Made by a program: the position numbers and the translations under genes. The notes under the pieces were generated by a model, which searched no databases, was not told the DNA's origin, and saw nothing but the letters and a program-made list of their open reading frames with translations. A stretch of 64,000 nt of DNA from the NCBI GenBank assembly GCA_030533445.1, contig CM060072.1, positions 27,233,766 through 27,297,765 on the forward strand. Direction: 5' to 3'. Positions within the stretch are counted from its first letter, which is position 1, and the number at the start of each line of letters is the position of its first letter. The stretch is from Cyprinodon diabolis. Lineage: Eukaryota > Chordata > Actinopteri > Cyprinodontiformes > Cyprinodontidae. This document shows positions 21,835 through 35,200 of the stretch, piece after piece.

Positions 21835-23112
21835 GTGTATTACCGCTAACCGTGGATTTTGGCGGTGGTGTTTCTCCATCTTTTGAACATATACTTTTGA
21901 CCCACCACCTGAGATGGCCGCAGCATCTATCTCACAGATGAGATTCATCCCAGATATTATATTTTATCCCTAGTTTAACCCTTCCTGACCAAAGCTGTGG
22001 TTGTCTCAGCAGGCCCAGAGGTAAAGCGTGGAACCCATTTTGCTGGGTCGGGAGGAGCAAGAAGGAGGCGGTCGCTTGGTTCCCGCGGTCGCAGCATACC
22101 AGGCGGTGCGAGCTGCGAGGGCCGCCCAATGCCACTTGTGGCTTTAATTATTATTATTATTTTTCTTTTCTCACTTCAAACGCATTTTACGGGGACTTCG
22201 CATATTCAAAAACTCAGGAAAACGTGGCAGTAAATTGTCCCCCGCGTGAAATAGCCGGTCTATAATGGAATCCAAAATGGCCGCCCCCAAATTACGCCAC
22301 AGCGCCCCCTAACGTGAGTTGGGGGAAACTGTAAGTCCCAGAGATTTGAACTTTGGCACACAGGTAGATCACCTCAAATCATGAAAAAAAGTCTCTTGGA
22401 GGTATGCCCTAAAACCCACAGGAAGTCAGCCATTTTGGGTCAAAGTGCGATTTTTGGCCATTTTTCATTTTCGCTCATGTCGAACTTTAACGAACTCCTC
22501 CTAGGGATAATGAGCTATCGGCTTCAAACTCGGTCATTATGCAGTTAAGGCATTGGAGATTAAAAGTTATCAAAGGTTTTCGTTTTTGAGCATGTTTAAG
22601 GGGTCCCCAGGGGCCCCAAAGTTAGGGCACTTTTGAAGAATTTCAAAGTGGAATAACTTTTACAAAAAAAGTTCAAATCAAACCAAGTTAGGCAGTAAGG
22701 AGCCCCTTTGGGTGCTTGACCATACTGGATGGTCAAATGATGACATCATCTAAGCCCCGCCCCCTAAGGGAAGAAAGTCACTTTTTTCACTTGGGAGGGT
22801 CCCTTTCAGTCATATTAAACACCAGCACCTTGAAACTTTGTCAGATGATAGAAAACATGTTGGTCTAACTTCGTTTAAAGCACAAAGATTTTGAGTTAAA
22901 TGGTGTTGCTATGGTGACCCGGCAAAGTCAGGTGTTTCGCCGTGATCATACTTTTGGCTCTCATCTCCTCATAGATCCTTCAATCTGCACCAAAGTCACT
23001 AGGATGGAACTTGGTCCAAGCCCACACAAGAATCTAGGCCAATAATCGATGGGCGTGGCTTACTTTCTATACAGCGCCCCCTAGAAAAACTAAAACGACC
23101 AGCCCCAAGCCA

Positions 23113-23869
23113 TGCAATGACTTAGGATTATGAAAGTTGGCACACATGTTAAACACCCCAGGACCTACAAAAAAGCCTCTTGGACCCATGGTCTAAACCC
23201 CACAGGAAGTCGGCCATTTTTGATTGAAGTTCAAATTTTCACCGTAATTTTGCACTTTATAGCCTCTATATTTGAACGAACTCCTCCTACAGCTTTTGAG
23301 TCACAGGCTTCAAACTAACTCCAACTTGACTTGAGGCATTGGGGATCAAAAGTTATCAAAGGAATTTTTCTACATCAAAGCATGTGGGCGTGGCCAGGCG
23401 TCAAACTTGGTCATTAGGCAGGGAAACAAAGGGTAAGCCCCGTGCCATGTTATGACTGAGAGTTCTGAAACTTGGACCACTTATGTAACCCCTCAGGACC
23501 TACAAAAAAGTCTCTTGGGGCCATGGTCCAAATCACACAGGAAGTCGGCCATTTTGAATCAAAGAAATCCCTTTGCTTTCTTACCTTTGTGACCTATTTG
23601 AGCGAACTCCTCCTAGAGCTTTTGAGTTACACACTTTATATTCACCGTATAATGACTTGAGACATTGGGGATCAAAAGTTATCAAAGGAATTTTTCTAAA
23701 TCAAAGCATGTGGGCGTGGCCAAGCGCCAAACTTGGTCATTAGGCAGGGAAACAAAGGGTAAGCCCCGTGCCATGTTATGACTGAGAGTTCTGAAACTTG
23801 GACCACTTATGTAACCCCTCAGGACCTACAAAAAAGTCTCTTGGGCCCATGGTCTAAACCTCTCATGAA
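23113..23869 (+). repeat. degenerate ~330-bp tandem blocks in the B front
   Basis: The anchor GTCGGCCATTTT occurs at 23,209, 23,544 and 23,870, so spacings are 335 and 326 bp. Each block repeats ACCTACAAAAAAG, CATGGTCYAAA, CGAACTCCTCCTA, CATTGGGGATCAAAAGTTAT and GCATGTGGGCGTGGCCA. The second and third blocks are nearly identical over their shared part (GGCAGGGAAACAAAGGGTAA). All B units have it. The A front shows the same anchors at wider spacing (11,063, 11,853, 12,205), so both fronts look built from one old block. Confidence 0.8.
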
Positions 23870-24376
23870 GTCGGCCATTTTGAATCAAACGTCACCCTTA
23901 TGAAAATAGAATCACTATGTTAAAATATTTCTAAAAAATCAGTCGTTTTCCCAAAAACGCTAGGACTTTTGGAATATATTCCTCTAATAGCTACTTGTAT
24001 GACGGTAAACACAGCATAGCTCTTCTTAAAAGTCCGTCACTCTAATTTTTCAAAAGTTTGTGTTAACAGGAAATTGTTGTATTTCAAAAAGTTTTAAAGC
24101 AATCGTAGCCAAATTTGGAATAGTTATTTATCCTTTGATTATAGAAAAGACTGCCAAGTTTGGCATGAATCTATGCATGTTTGAGCATCTTATGGGGTTT
24201 TCAACTGCCGCAGTATATGGCATTCAAGTTTAAAGATTTTTCTTTCTTTAAATTATTTCATAAATCATCTAAAAAAAATCTAGGACATGCAAGATGTGTT
24301 CCTTGACATTTGCGATTTTTTTCGGGATTTTATTGCAAACTATGGATTTTTTATGATTTTTTTTGTTTTGAGTAGA

Positions 24377-26408
24377 GTCGGCCATTTTGAATTACATTTC
24401 ACCCTGTTGTGAAATCACGGACCTCTTTTCAAAAAATTGTATAAAATCAGCCTTTTATCCAAATGAGCTAAAACTTTCAAAATACGTTCTTTACAAAGCC
24501 TGCTGTAAGCTGGTTACAATAGGAAAGCGCTTCTTTAAAGTCCGTCACTCTGATTTCTCAAAGGTTTGTGTTAACAGGAAATTGTTGTATCTCAAAAAGT
24601 TTTATAGCAATCCTAGCCAAATTTGGAACATTTATTTATCCTTTGATTATAGAAAAGACTGCCAAGTTTGGCGTGAATCTATGCATGTTTGAGCATCTTA
24701 TGGGGTTTTCAACTGCCGCACTATAAGGCATTCACGTTTAAAGATTTTTCTTTCTTTAAATTATTTAATAAATCATCTAAAAAAAATCTAGGACATGCGA
24801 GATGTGTTCCTTGACATTTGCGATTTTTTTCTGGATTTTATTTCAAAATATGGATTTTTTATGATTTTTTTTGTTTTGAGTAGAGTCGGCCATTTTGAAT
24901 TACATTTCACCCTGTTGTGAAATCACGGACCTCTTTTCAAAAAATTGTATAAAATCAGTCTTTTATCCAAATGAGCTAATACTTTCAAAATACGTTCTTT
25001 CCAAAGCCTGCTGTAAGCTGGTTACAATAGCAAAGCGCTTTTTTAAAGTCTGTCACTCCTATTTTTCAAAAGTTTGTGTTAACAGGAAATTGTTATATCG
25101 CAAAAAGTTTTATAGCAATCCTAGCCAAATTTGGAACAGTTATTTATCCTTTGATTATAGAAAAGACTGCCAAGTTTGGCGTGAATCTATGCATGTTTGA
25201 GCATCTTATGGGGTTTTCAACTGCCGCAGTATATGGCATTCAAGTTTAAAGATTTTTCTTTCTTTAAATTATTTAATAAATCATCTAAAAAAAATCTAGG
25301 ACATGCAAGATGTGTTCCTTGACATTTGTGATTTTTTTCGGGATTTTATTGCAAACTATGGATTTTTAATGATTTTTTTTGTTTTGAGTAGAGTCGGCCA
25401 TTTTGAATTACATTTTACCCTGTTGTAAAATCACGGACCTCTTTTCAAAAAATTGTATAAAATCAGCCTTTTATCCAAATGAGCTAAAACTTTCAAAATA
25501 CGTTCTTTACAAAGCCTGCTGTAAGCTGGTTACAATAGGAAAGCGCTTCTTTAAAGTCCGTCACTCTGATTTCTCAAAAGTTTGTGTTAACAGGAAATTG
25601 TTGTATCTCAAAAAGTTTTATAGCAATCCTAGCCAAATTTGGAACATTCATTTATCCTTTGATTATAGAAAAGACTGCCAAGTTTGGCCTACATCTATGC
25701 ATGTTTGAGCATCTTATGGGGTTTTCAACTGCCGCAGTATAAGGCATTCACGTTTAAAGATTTTTCTTTCTTTAAATTATTTAATAAATCATCTAAAAAA
25801 AATCTAGGACATGCGAGATGTGTTCCTTGACATTTGCGATTTTTTTCTGGATTTTATTTCAAAATATGGATTTTTTATGATTTTTTTTGTTTTGAGTAGA
25901 GTCGGCCATTTTGAATTACATTTCACCCTGTTGTGAAATCACGGACCTCTTTTCAAAAAATTGTATAAAATCAGCCTTTTATCCAAATGAGCTAATACTT
26001 TCAAAATACGTTCTTTACAAAGCCTGCTGTAAGCTGGTTACAATAGCAAAGCGCTTCTTTGAAGTCTGTCACTCTGATTTTTCAAAAGTTTGTGTTAACA
26101 GGAAATTGTTGTATCGCAAAAAGTTTTATAGCAATCCTAGCCAAATTTGGAACAGTTATTTATCCTTTGATTATAGAAAAGACTGCCAAGTTTGGCGTAA
26201 ATCTATGCATGTTTGAGCATCTTATGAGGTTTTCAACTGCCGCAGTATAAGGCATTCACGTTTAAAGATTTTTCTTTCTTTAAATTATTTAATAAATCAT
26301 CTAAAAAAAATCTAGGACATGCGAGATGTGTTCCTTGACATTTGTGATTTTTTTCGGGATTTTATTGCAAACTATGGATTTTTAATGATTTTTTTTGTTT
26401 TGAGTAGG
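24377..26408 (+). repeat. 508-bp repeat run, 4 copies, unit 4
   Basis: Copies start at 24,377, 24,885, 25,393 and 25,901 and are four distinct variants. The first has CTCAAAGGTTTG. The second has ATCAGTCTTTTATCC and TTCTTTCCAAAGCC. The third is beta with GGAACATTCATTT and GGCCTACATC. The fourth is terminal with CTTTGAAGTCTG. The same order occurs in units 6 to 10. Confidence 0.93.
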
Positions 26409-26732
26409 GTGTATTACCGCTAACCGTGGATTTTGGCGGTGGTGTTTCTCCATCTTTTGAACATATACTTTTGACCCACCACCTGAGATGGCCGCAGCAT
26501 CTATCTCACAGATGAGATTCATCCCAGATATTATATTTTATCCCTAGTTTAACCCTTCCTGACCAAAGCTGTGGTTGTCTCAGCAGGCCCAGAGGTAAAG
26601 CGTGGAACCCATTTTGCTGGGTCGGGAGGAGCAAGAAGGAGGCGGTCGCTTGGTTCCCGCGGTCGCAGCATACCAGGCGGTGCGAGCTGCGAGGGCCGCC
26701 CAATGCCACTTGTGGCTTTAATTATTATTATT

Positions 26733-26861
26733 AGGCCCGAGCAGCAAAGCGCTGCGAAGGCCTATTGTATTTCGAAAGTTTCTTATTATTATTATTATTA
26801 TTATTATTATTAGGCCCGAGCAGCAAAGCGCTGCGAAGGCCTATTGTATTTCGAAAGTTTC

Positions 26862-26906
<45 letters not shown>

Positions 26907-26972
26907 GGCCCGAGCAGCAAAGTGCTGCGAAGGCCTATTGTATTTCGAAAGTTTCTTATTATTATTATTATT
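26733..26972 (+). repeat. three hairpin modules with (ATT)n, unit 5
   Basis: Modules start at 26,733, 26,812 and 26,906. The third has the AAAGTGCTGC variant and precedes an ACGATTCTTG core, as in units 1 and 13. Confidence 0.9.
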
Positions 26973-28887
26973 ACGATTCTTGTAGCACTTTGAACGCATT
27001 TTACGGGGACTTCGCATATTCAAAAACTCAGGAAAACGTGGCAGTAAATTGTCCCCCGCGTGAAATAGCCGGTCTATAATAGAATCAAAAATGGCCGCCC
27101 CCAAATTACGCCACAGCGCCCCCTAACGTGAGTTGGGGGAAACTGTAAGTCCCAGAGATCTGAATTTTGGCACACAGGTAGATCTCCTCAAATCATGAAA
27201 AAAAGTCTCTTGGAGGTATGCCCTAAAACCCACAGGAAGTCAGCCATTTTGGGTCAAAGTGCGATTTTTGGCCATTTTTCATTTTCGCTCATGTCGAACT
27301 TTAACGAACTCCTCCTAGGGATTATGAGCTATCGGCTTCAAACTCGGTCATTATGCAGTTAAGGCATTGGAGATTAAAAGTTATCAAAGGTTTTCGTTTT
27401 TGAGCATGTTTAAGGGGTCCCCAGGGGCCCCAAAGTTAGGCTACTTTTGAAGAATTTCAAAGTTGAATAACTTTTACAAAAAAAATTCAAATCAAACCAA
27501 GTTTGGCAGTAAGGAGCCCCTTTGGGTGCTTGACCATACTGGATGGTCAAATGATGACATCATCTAAGCCCCGCCCCCTAAGGGAAGAAAGTTACTTTTT
27601 TCACTTGGGAGGGTCCCTTTCACTCATTCAAAACACCAGCACCTTGACACTTTGTCAGATGATAGAAAACATGTTGGTCTAACTTCGTTTAAAGCACAGA
27701 GAGTCTGAGTTAAATGGTGTTGCCATGGTGCCATGGCGAAGTGAGGCGTTTCGCCATGAAAATACGATTGGCTCTCATTTCCTCATTATTAATCAGATCT
27801 GCACCAAAATCACAAGAGATGATCCTAGTCCAACTCCAAACAGGAATCCAGAGCAATATTTTGTGGGCGGGGCTTAATTACACTACAGCGCCCCCTAGAA
27901 ATAACAAACTTCAAACCACCAGCCCCAAGCTGTTTTTAGTCCTAGAATATTGAAACTTTGAACACATTTGCATCTCATCAGGCCCTAACTAAAAGCCTCT
28001 TGAAGCCATGGTCTAAACCCCACCGGAAGTCGGCCATTTTGAATTACAATTTACTCTCTTGTGAAAGCACTGACCTTTTTTCAAAAAATTGTATAAAATC
28101 AGCCTTTTATCCAAATGAGCTAAAACTTTCAAAATACGTTCTTTACAAAGCCTGCTGTAAGCTGGTTACAATAGCAAAGCGCTTCTTTAAAGTCCGTCAC
28201 TCTGATTTTTCAAAAGTTTGCGTTCTCGCCTAATAGTTGGTCAAGTGGACAGATAATGCCAGGAAATAATTCAGCCCCTAGCCATGCTCGTTCCTAGGAT
28301 AATGAAACTTGGCACACATCTGTATGAGCTCTCCGCCTACAAAAAGTTTCATTGGAGCCATGGTCTAAACCTCTCATGAAGTCAGCCATTTTGAATCAAA
28401 CGGCACCCTTATGAAAATAGAATCACTATGTTAAAATATTTCTAAAAAATCAGTCGTTTTCCCAAAAGAGCTAAGACTTTTGAAATATATTCCTCTAATC
28501 ACTACTTGTTTGATGGTAAAAACAGCATAGCTCTTCTTAAAAGTCTGTCACTCTGATTTTTCAAAAGTTTGTGTTAACAGGAAATTGTTGTATATCAAAA
28601 AGTTTTATAGCAATCCTAGCCAAATTTGGAACAGTTATTTATCCTCTGATTATAGAAAAGACTGCCAAGTTTGGCATGAATCTATGCATGTTTGAGCATC
28701 TTATGGGGTTTTCAACTGCCGCAGTATATGGCATTCAAGTTTAAAGATTTTTCTTTCTTTAAATTATTTAATAAATCATCTAAAAAAAATCTAGGACATG
28801 CAAGATGTGTTCCTTGACATTTGTGATTTTTTTCGGGATTTTATTGCAAACTATGGATTTTTAATGATTTTTTTTGTTTTGAGTAGA

Positions 28888-31800
28888 GTCGGCCATTTTG
28901 AATTACATTTCACCCTGTTGTGAAATCACTGACCTCTTTTCAAAAAATTGTATAAAATCAGCCTTTTATCCAAATGAGCTAATACTTTCAAAATACGTTC
29001 TTTACAAAGCCTGCTGTAAGCTGGTTACAATAGCAAAGCGCTTCTTTAAAGTCTGTCACTCTGATTTTTCAAAAGTTTGTGTTAACAGGAAATTGTTGTA
29101 TATCAAAAAGTTTTATAGCAATCCTAGCCAAATTTGGAACAGTTATTTATCCTCTGATTATAGAAAAGACTGCCAAGTTTGGCGTGAATCTATGCATGTT
29201 TGAGCATCTTATGGGGTTTTCAACTGCCGCAGTATATGGCATTCACGTTTAAAGATTTTTCTTTCTTTAACTTATTTAATAAATCATCTAAAAAAAATCT
29301 AGGACATGCAAGATGTGTTCCTTGACATTTGTGATTTTTTTCGGGATTTTATTGCAAACTATGGATTTTTAATGATTTTTTTTGTTTTGAGTAGAGTCGG
29401 CCATTTTGAATTACATTTCACCCTGTTGTGAAATCACTGACCTCTTTTCAAAAAATTGTATAAAATCAGCCTTTTATCCAAATGAGCTAATACTTTCAAA
29501 ATACGTTCTTTACAAAGCCTGCTGTAAGCTGGTTACAATAGCAAAGCGCTTCTTTAAAGTCTGTCACTCTGATTTTTCAAAAGTTTGTGTTAACAGGAAA
29601 TTGTTGTATCGCAAAAAGTTTTATAGCAATCCTAGCCAAATTTGGAACAGTTATTTATCCTTTGATTATAGAAAAGAGTGCCAAGTTTGGCGTGAATCTA
29701 TGCATGTTTGAGCATCTTATGGGGTTTTCAACTGCCGCAGTATATGGCATTCAAGTTTAAAGATTTTTCTTTCTTTAAATTATTTAATAAATCATCTAAA
29801 AAAAATCTAGGACATGCAAGATGTGTTCCTTGACATTTGTGATTTTTTTCGGGATTTTATTGCAAACTATGGATTTTTAATGATTTTTTTTGTTTTGAGT
29901 AGAGTCGGCCATTTTGAATTACATTTCACCCTGTTGTGAAATCACTGACCTCTTTTCAAAAAATTGTATAAAATCAGCCTTTTATCCAAATGAGCTAATA
30001 CTTTCAAAATACGTTCTTTACAAAGCCTGCTGTAAGCTGGTTACAATAGCAAAGCGCTTCTTTAAAGTCTGTCACTCTGATTTTTCAAAAGTTTGTGTTA
30101 ACAGGAAATTGTTGTATATCAAAAAGTTTTATAGCAATCCTAGCCAAATTTGGAACAGTTATTTATCCTCTGATTATAGAAAAGACTGCCAAGTTTGGCG
30201 TGAATCTATGCATGTTTGAGCATCTTATGGGGTTTTCAACTGCCGCAGTATATGGCATTCACGTTTAAAGATTTTTCTTTCTTTAACTTATTTAATAAAT
30301 CATCTAAAAAAAATCTAGGACATGCAAGATGTGTTCCTTGACATTTGTGATTTTTTTCGGGATTTTATTGCAAACTATGGATTTTTAATGATTTTTTTTG
30401 TTTTGAGTAGAGTCGGCCATTTTGAATTACATTTCACCCTGTTGTGAAATCACTGACCTCTTTTCAAAAAATTGTATAAAATCAGCCTTTTATCCAAATG
30501 AGCTAATACTTTCAAAATACGTTCTTTACAAAGCCTGCTGTAAGCTGGTTACAATAGCAAAGCGCTTCTTTAAAGTCTGTCACTCTGATTTTTCAAAAGT
30601 TTGTGTTAACAGGAAATTATTGTATCGCAAAAAGTTTTATAGCAATCCTAGCCAAATTTGGAACAGTTATTTATCCTTTGATTATAGAAAAGAGTGCCAA
30701 GTTTGGCGTGAATCTATGCATGTTTGAGCATCTTATGGGGTTTTCAACTGCCGCAGTATATGGCATTCAAGTTTAAAGATTTTTCTTTCTTTAAATTATT
30801 TCATAAATCATCTAAAAGAAATCTAGGATATGCAAGATGTGTTCCTTGACATTTGTGATTTTTTTCGGGATTTTATTGCAAACTATGGATTTTTAATGAT
30901 TTTTTTTGTTTTGAGTAGAGTCGGCCATTTTGAATTACATTTTACCCTGTTGTAAAATCACGGACCTCTTTTCAAAAAATTGTATAAAATCAGCCTTTTA
31001 TCCAAATGAGCTAAAACTTTCAAAATACGTTCTTTACAAAGCCTGCTGTAAGCTGGTTACAATAGGAAAGCGCTTCTTTAAAGTCCGTCACTCTGATTTG
31101 TCAAAAGTTTGTGTTAACAGGAAATTGTTGTATCTCAAAAAGTTTTATAGCAATCCTAGCCAAATTTGGAACAGTTATTTATCCTTTGATTATAGAAAAG
31201 ACTGCCAAGTTTTGCGTGAATCTATGCATGTTTGAGCATCTTATGGGGTTTTCAACTGCCGCAGTATAAGGCATTCACGTTTAAAGATTTTTCTTTCTTT
31301 AAATTATTTATTAAATCATCTAAAAAAAATCTAGGACATGCGAGATGTGTTCCTTGACATTTGCGATTTTTTTCTGGATTTTATTTCAAAATATGGATTT
31401 TTTATGATTTTTTTTGTTTTGAGTAGAGTCGGCCATTTTGAATTACATTTCACCCTGTTGTGAAATCACGGACCTCTTTTCAAAAAATTGTATAAAATCA
31501 GCCTTTTATCCAAATGAGCTAATACTTTCAAAATACGTTCTTTACAAAGCCTGCTGTAAGCTGGTTACAATAGCAAAGCGCTTCTTTGAAGTCTGTCACT
31601 CTGATTTTTCAAAAGTTTGTGTTAACAGGAAATTGTTGTATCGCAAAAAGTTTTATAGCAATCCTAGCCAAATTTGGAACAGTTATTTATCCTTTGATTA
31701 TAGAAAAGACTGCCAAGTTTGGCGTAAATCTATGCATGTTTGAGCATCTTATGAGGTTTTCAACTGCCGCAGTATAAGGCATTCACGTTTAAAGATTTTT

Positions 31801-31935
31801 CTTTCTTTAAATTATTTAATAAATCATCTAAAAAAAATCTAGGACATGCGAGATGTGTTCCTTGACATTTGCGATTTTTTTCGGGATTTTATTGCAAACT
31901 ATGGATTTTTAATGATTTTTTTTGTTTTGAGTAGG
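28888..31935 (+). repeat. 508-bp repeat run, 6 copies, unit 5, with a duplicated dimer
   Basis: Copies start at 28,888, 29,396, 29,904, 30,412, 30,920 and 31,428. Copies 1 and 3 share GTATATCAAAAAG, ATCCTCTGATTATAG and the private CTTTAACTTATTT. Copies 2 and 4 share GAAAAGAGTGCC. The pair 1+2 is therefore duplicated as 3+4 (1,016 bp). Copies 5 and 6 are the usual beta and terminal variants. In copies 1 and 3 the first half is of 508-bp type and the second half carries the markers of this unit's own block Y. Confidence 0.93.
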
Positions 31936-32250
31936 GTGTATTACCGCTAACCCTGGATTTTGGCGGTGGCGTTTCTCCATCTTTTGAACATATACTTTTG
32001 ACCCACCACCTGAGATGGCCGCAGCATCTATCTCACAGATGAGATTCATCCCAGATATTATATTTTATCCCTAGTTTAACCCTTCCTGACCAAAGCTGTG
32101 GTTGTCTCAGCAGGCCCAGAGGTAAAGCGTGGAACCCATTTTGCTGGGTCGGGAGGAGCAAGAAGGAGGCGGTCGCTTGGTTCCCGCGGTCGCAGCATAC
32201 CAGGCGGTGCGAGCTGCGAGGGCCGCCCAATGCCACTTGTGGCTTTAATT

Positions 32251-35200
32251 ATTATTATTATTTTTCTTTTCTCACTTCAAACGCATTTTACGGGGACTTC
32301 GCATATTCAAAAACTCAGGAAAACGTGGCAGTAAATTGTCCCCCGCGTGAAATAGCCGGTCTATAATGGAATCCAAAATGGCCGCCCCCAAATTACGCCA
32401 CAGCGCCCCCTAACGTGAGTTGGGGGAAACTGTAAGTCCCAGAGATTTGAACTTTGGCACACAGGTAGATCACCTCAAATCATGAAAAAAAGTCTCTTGG
32501 AGGTATGCCCTAAAACCCACAGGAAGTCAGCCATTTTGGGTCAAAGTGCGATTTTTGGCCATTTTTCATTTTCGCTCATGTCGAACTTTAACGAACTCCT
32601 CCTAGGGATAATGAGCTATCGGCTTCAAACTCGGTCATTATGCAGTTAAGGCATTGGAGATTAAAAGTTATCAAAGGTTTTCGTTTTTGAGCATGTTTAA
32701 GGGGTCCCCAGGGGCCCCAAAGTTAGGGCACTTTTGAAGAATTTCAAAGTGGAATAACTTTTACAAAAAAAGTTCAAATCAAACCAAGTTAGGCAGTAAG
32801 GAGCCCCTTTGGGTGCTTGACCATACTGGATGGTCAAATGATGACATCATCTAAGCCCCGCCCCCTAAGGGAAGAAAGTCACTTTTTTCACTTGGGAGGG
32901 TCCCTTTCAGTCATATTAAACACCAGCACCTTGAAACTTTGTCAGATGATAGAAAACATGTTGGTCTAACTTCGTTTAAAGCACAAAGATTTTGAGTTAA
33001 ATGGTGTTGCTATGGTGACCCGGCAAAGTCAGGTGTTTCGCCGTGATCATACTTTTGGCTCTCATCTCCTCATAGATCCTTCAATCTGCACCAAAGTCAC
33101 TAGGATGGAACTTGGTCCAAGCCCACACAAGAATCTAGGCCAATAATCGATGGGCGTGGCTTACTTTCTATACAGCGCCCCCTAGAAAAACTAAAACGAC
33201 CAGCCCCAAGCCATGCAATGACTTAGGATTATGAAAGTTGGCACACATGTTAAACACCCCAGGACCTACAAAAAAGCCTCTTGGACCCATGGTCTAAACC
33301 CCACAGGAAGTCGGCCATTTTTGATTGAAGTTCAAATTTTCACCGTAATTTTGCACTTTATAGCCTCTATATTTGAACGAACTCCTCCTACAGCTTTTGA
33401 GTCACAGGCTTCAAACTAACTCCAACTTGACTTGAGGCATTGGGGATCAAAAGTTATCAAAGGAATTTTTCTACATCAAAGCATGTGGGCGTGGCCAGGC
33501 GTCAAACTTGGTCATTAGGCAGGGAAACAAAGGGTAAGCCCCGTGCCATGTTATGACTGAGAGTTCTGAAACTTGGACCACTTATGTAACCCCTCAGGAC
33601 CTACAAAAAAGTCTCTTGGGGCCATGGTCCAAATCACACAGGAAGTCGGCCATTTTGAATCAAAGAAATCCCTTTGCTTTCTTACCTTTGTGACCTATTT
33701 GAGCGAACTCCTCCTAGAGCTTTTGAGTTACACACTTTATATTCACCGTATAATGACTTGAGACATTGGGGATCAAAAGTTATCAAAGGAATTTTTCTAA
33801 ATCAAAGCATGTGGGCGTGGCCAAGCGCCAAACTTGGTCATTAGGCAGGGAAACAAAGGGTAAGCCCCGTGCCATGTTATGACTGAGAGTTCTGAAACTT
33901 GGACCACTTATGTAACCCCTCAGGACCTACAAAAAAGTCTCTTGGGCCCATGGTCTAAACCTCTCATGAAGTCGGCCATTTTGAATCAAACGTCACCCTT
34001 ATGAAAATAGAATCACTATGTTAAAATATTTCTAAAAAATCAGTCGTTTTCCCAAAAACGCTAGGACTTTTGGAATATATTCCTCTAATAGCTACTTGTA
34101 TGACGGTAAACACAGCATAGCTCTTCTTAAAAGTCCGTCACTCTAATTTTTCAAAAGTTTGTGTTAACAGGAAATTGTTGTATTTCAAAAAGTTTTAAAG
34201 CAATCGTAGCCAAATTTGGAATAGTTATTTATCCTTTGATTATAGAAAAGACTGCCAAGTTTGGCATGAATCTATGCATGTTTGAGCATCTTATGGGGTT
34301 TTCAACTGCCGCAGTATATGGCATTCAAGTTTAAAGATTTTTCTTTCTTTAAATTATTTCATAAATCATCTAAAAAAAATCTAGGACATGCAAGATGTGT
34401 TCCTTGACATTTGCGATTTTTTTCGGGATTTTATTGCAAACTATGGATTTTTTATGATTTTTTTTGTTTTGAGTAGAGTCGGCCATTTTGAATTACATTT
34501 CACCCTGTTGTGAAATCACGGACCTCTTTTCAAAAAATTGTATAAAATCAGCCTTTTATCCAAATGAGCTAAAACTTTCAAAATACGTTCTTTACAAAGC
34601 CTGCTGTAAGCTGGTTACAATAGGAAAGCGCTTCTTTAAAGTCCGTCACTCTGATTTCTCAAAGGTTTGTGTTAACAGGAAATTGTTGTATCTCAAAAAG
34701 TTTTATAGCAATCCTAGCCAAATTTGGAACATTTATTTATCCTTTGATTATAGAAAAGACTGCCAAGTTTGGCGTGAATCTATGCATGTTTGAGCATCTT
34801 ATGGGGTTTTCAACTGCCGCACTATAAGGCATTCACGTTTAAAGATTTTTCTTTCTTTAAATTATTTAATAAATCATCTAAAAAAAATCTAGGACATGCG
34901 AGATGTGTTCCTTGACATTTGCGATTTTTTTCTGGATTTTATTTCAAAATATGGATTTTTTATGATTTTTTTTGTTTTGAGTAGAGTCGGCCATTTTGAA
35001 TTACATTTCACCCTGTTGTGAAATCACGGACCTCTTTTCAAAAAATTGTATAAAATCAGTCTTTTATCCAAATGAGCTAATACTTTCAAAATACGTTCTT
35101 TCCAAAGCCTGCTGTAAGCTGGTTACAATAGCAAAGCGCTTTTTTAAAGTCTGTCACTCCTATTTTTCAAAAGTTTGTGTTAACAGGAAATTGTTATATC

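Larger units (their letters stand above)
18314..22149 (+). repeat. array unit 3 (type A', 3,836 bp)
   Basis: One hairpin module opens the unit (18,314). The core starts CTTTTCTCACTTCGAACGC at 18,402 and is 3,748 bp. It is 6 bp shorter than units 1 and 2, and the difference is fully explained by the alternative core start. The front carries its own markers (GTGGCAGAAAATTG, CATTCAAAACACC, GCCATGGTGCCATGG). Block X is at 19,452, block Y at 19,804-20,310, the tail at 21,835-22,149. Confidence 0.93.
22150..26723 (+). repeat. array unit 4 (type B, 4,574 bp)
   Basis: Fifteen bases of ATT/T join to a core of exactly 4,559 bp at 22,165. The B front differs from A after about 22,900 (CTATGGTGACCCGGCAAAG; ATGGGCGTGGCTTACTTTC) and contains internal duplications of about 330 bp instead of block X. 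Block Y is at 23,870-24,376, the tail at 26,409-26,723. Confidence 0.93.
26724..32250 (+). repeat. array unit 5 (mosaic A, 5,527 bp, longest)
   Basis: Three hairpin modules are followed by a core of 5,278 bp at 26,973, exactly 3,754 plus three 508-bp copies. The first part of the front has unit-1 markers (ACGATTCTTGTAGC, AATAGAATCAAAAATGG, GGGATTATGAGC). From about 27,625 it has unit-3 markers (CATTCAAAACACC, AAAACATGTTGG, GCCATGGTGCCATGG). It is therefore a recombinant of the two A subtypes. Block X is at 28,029, block Y at 28,381-28,887, the tail at 31,936-32,250. Confidence 0.93.

Noticed and set aside
23130..23660. 62-codon frames in each B front, one starting at ATG
   Set aside because: They are short, lie in a degenerate tandem block and have no family resemblance. 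They recur only because the unit recurs.
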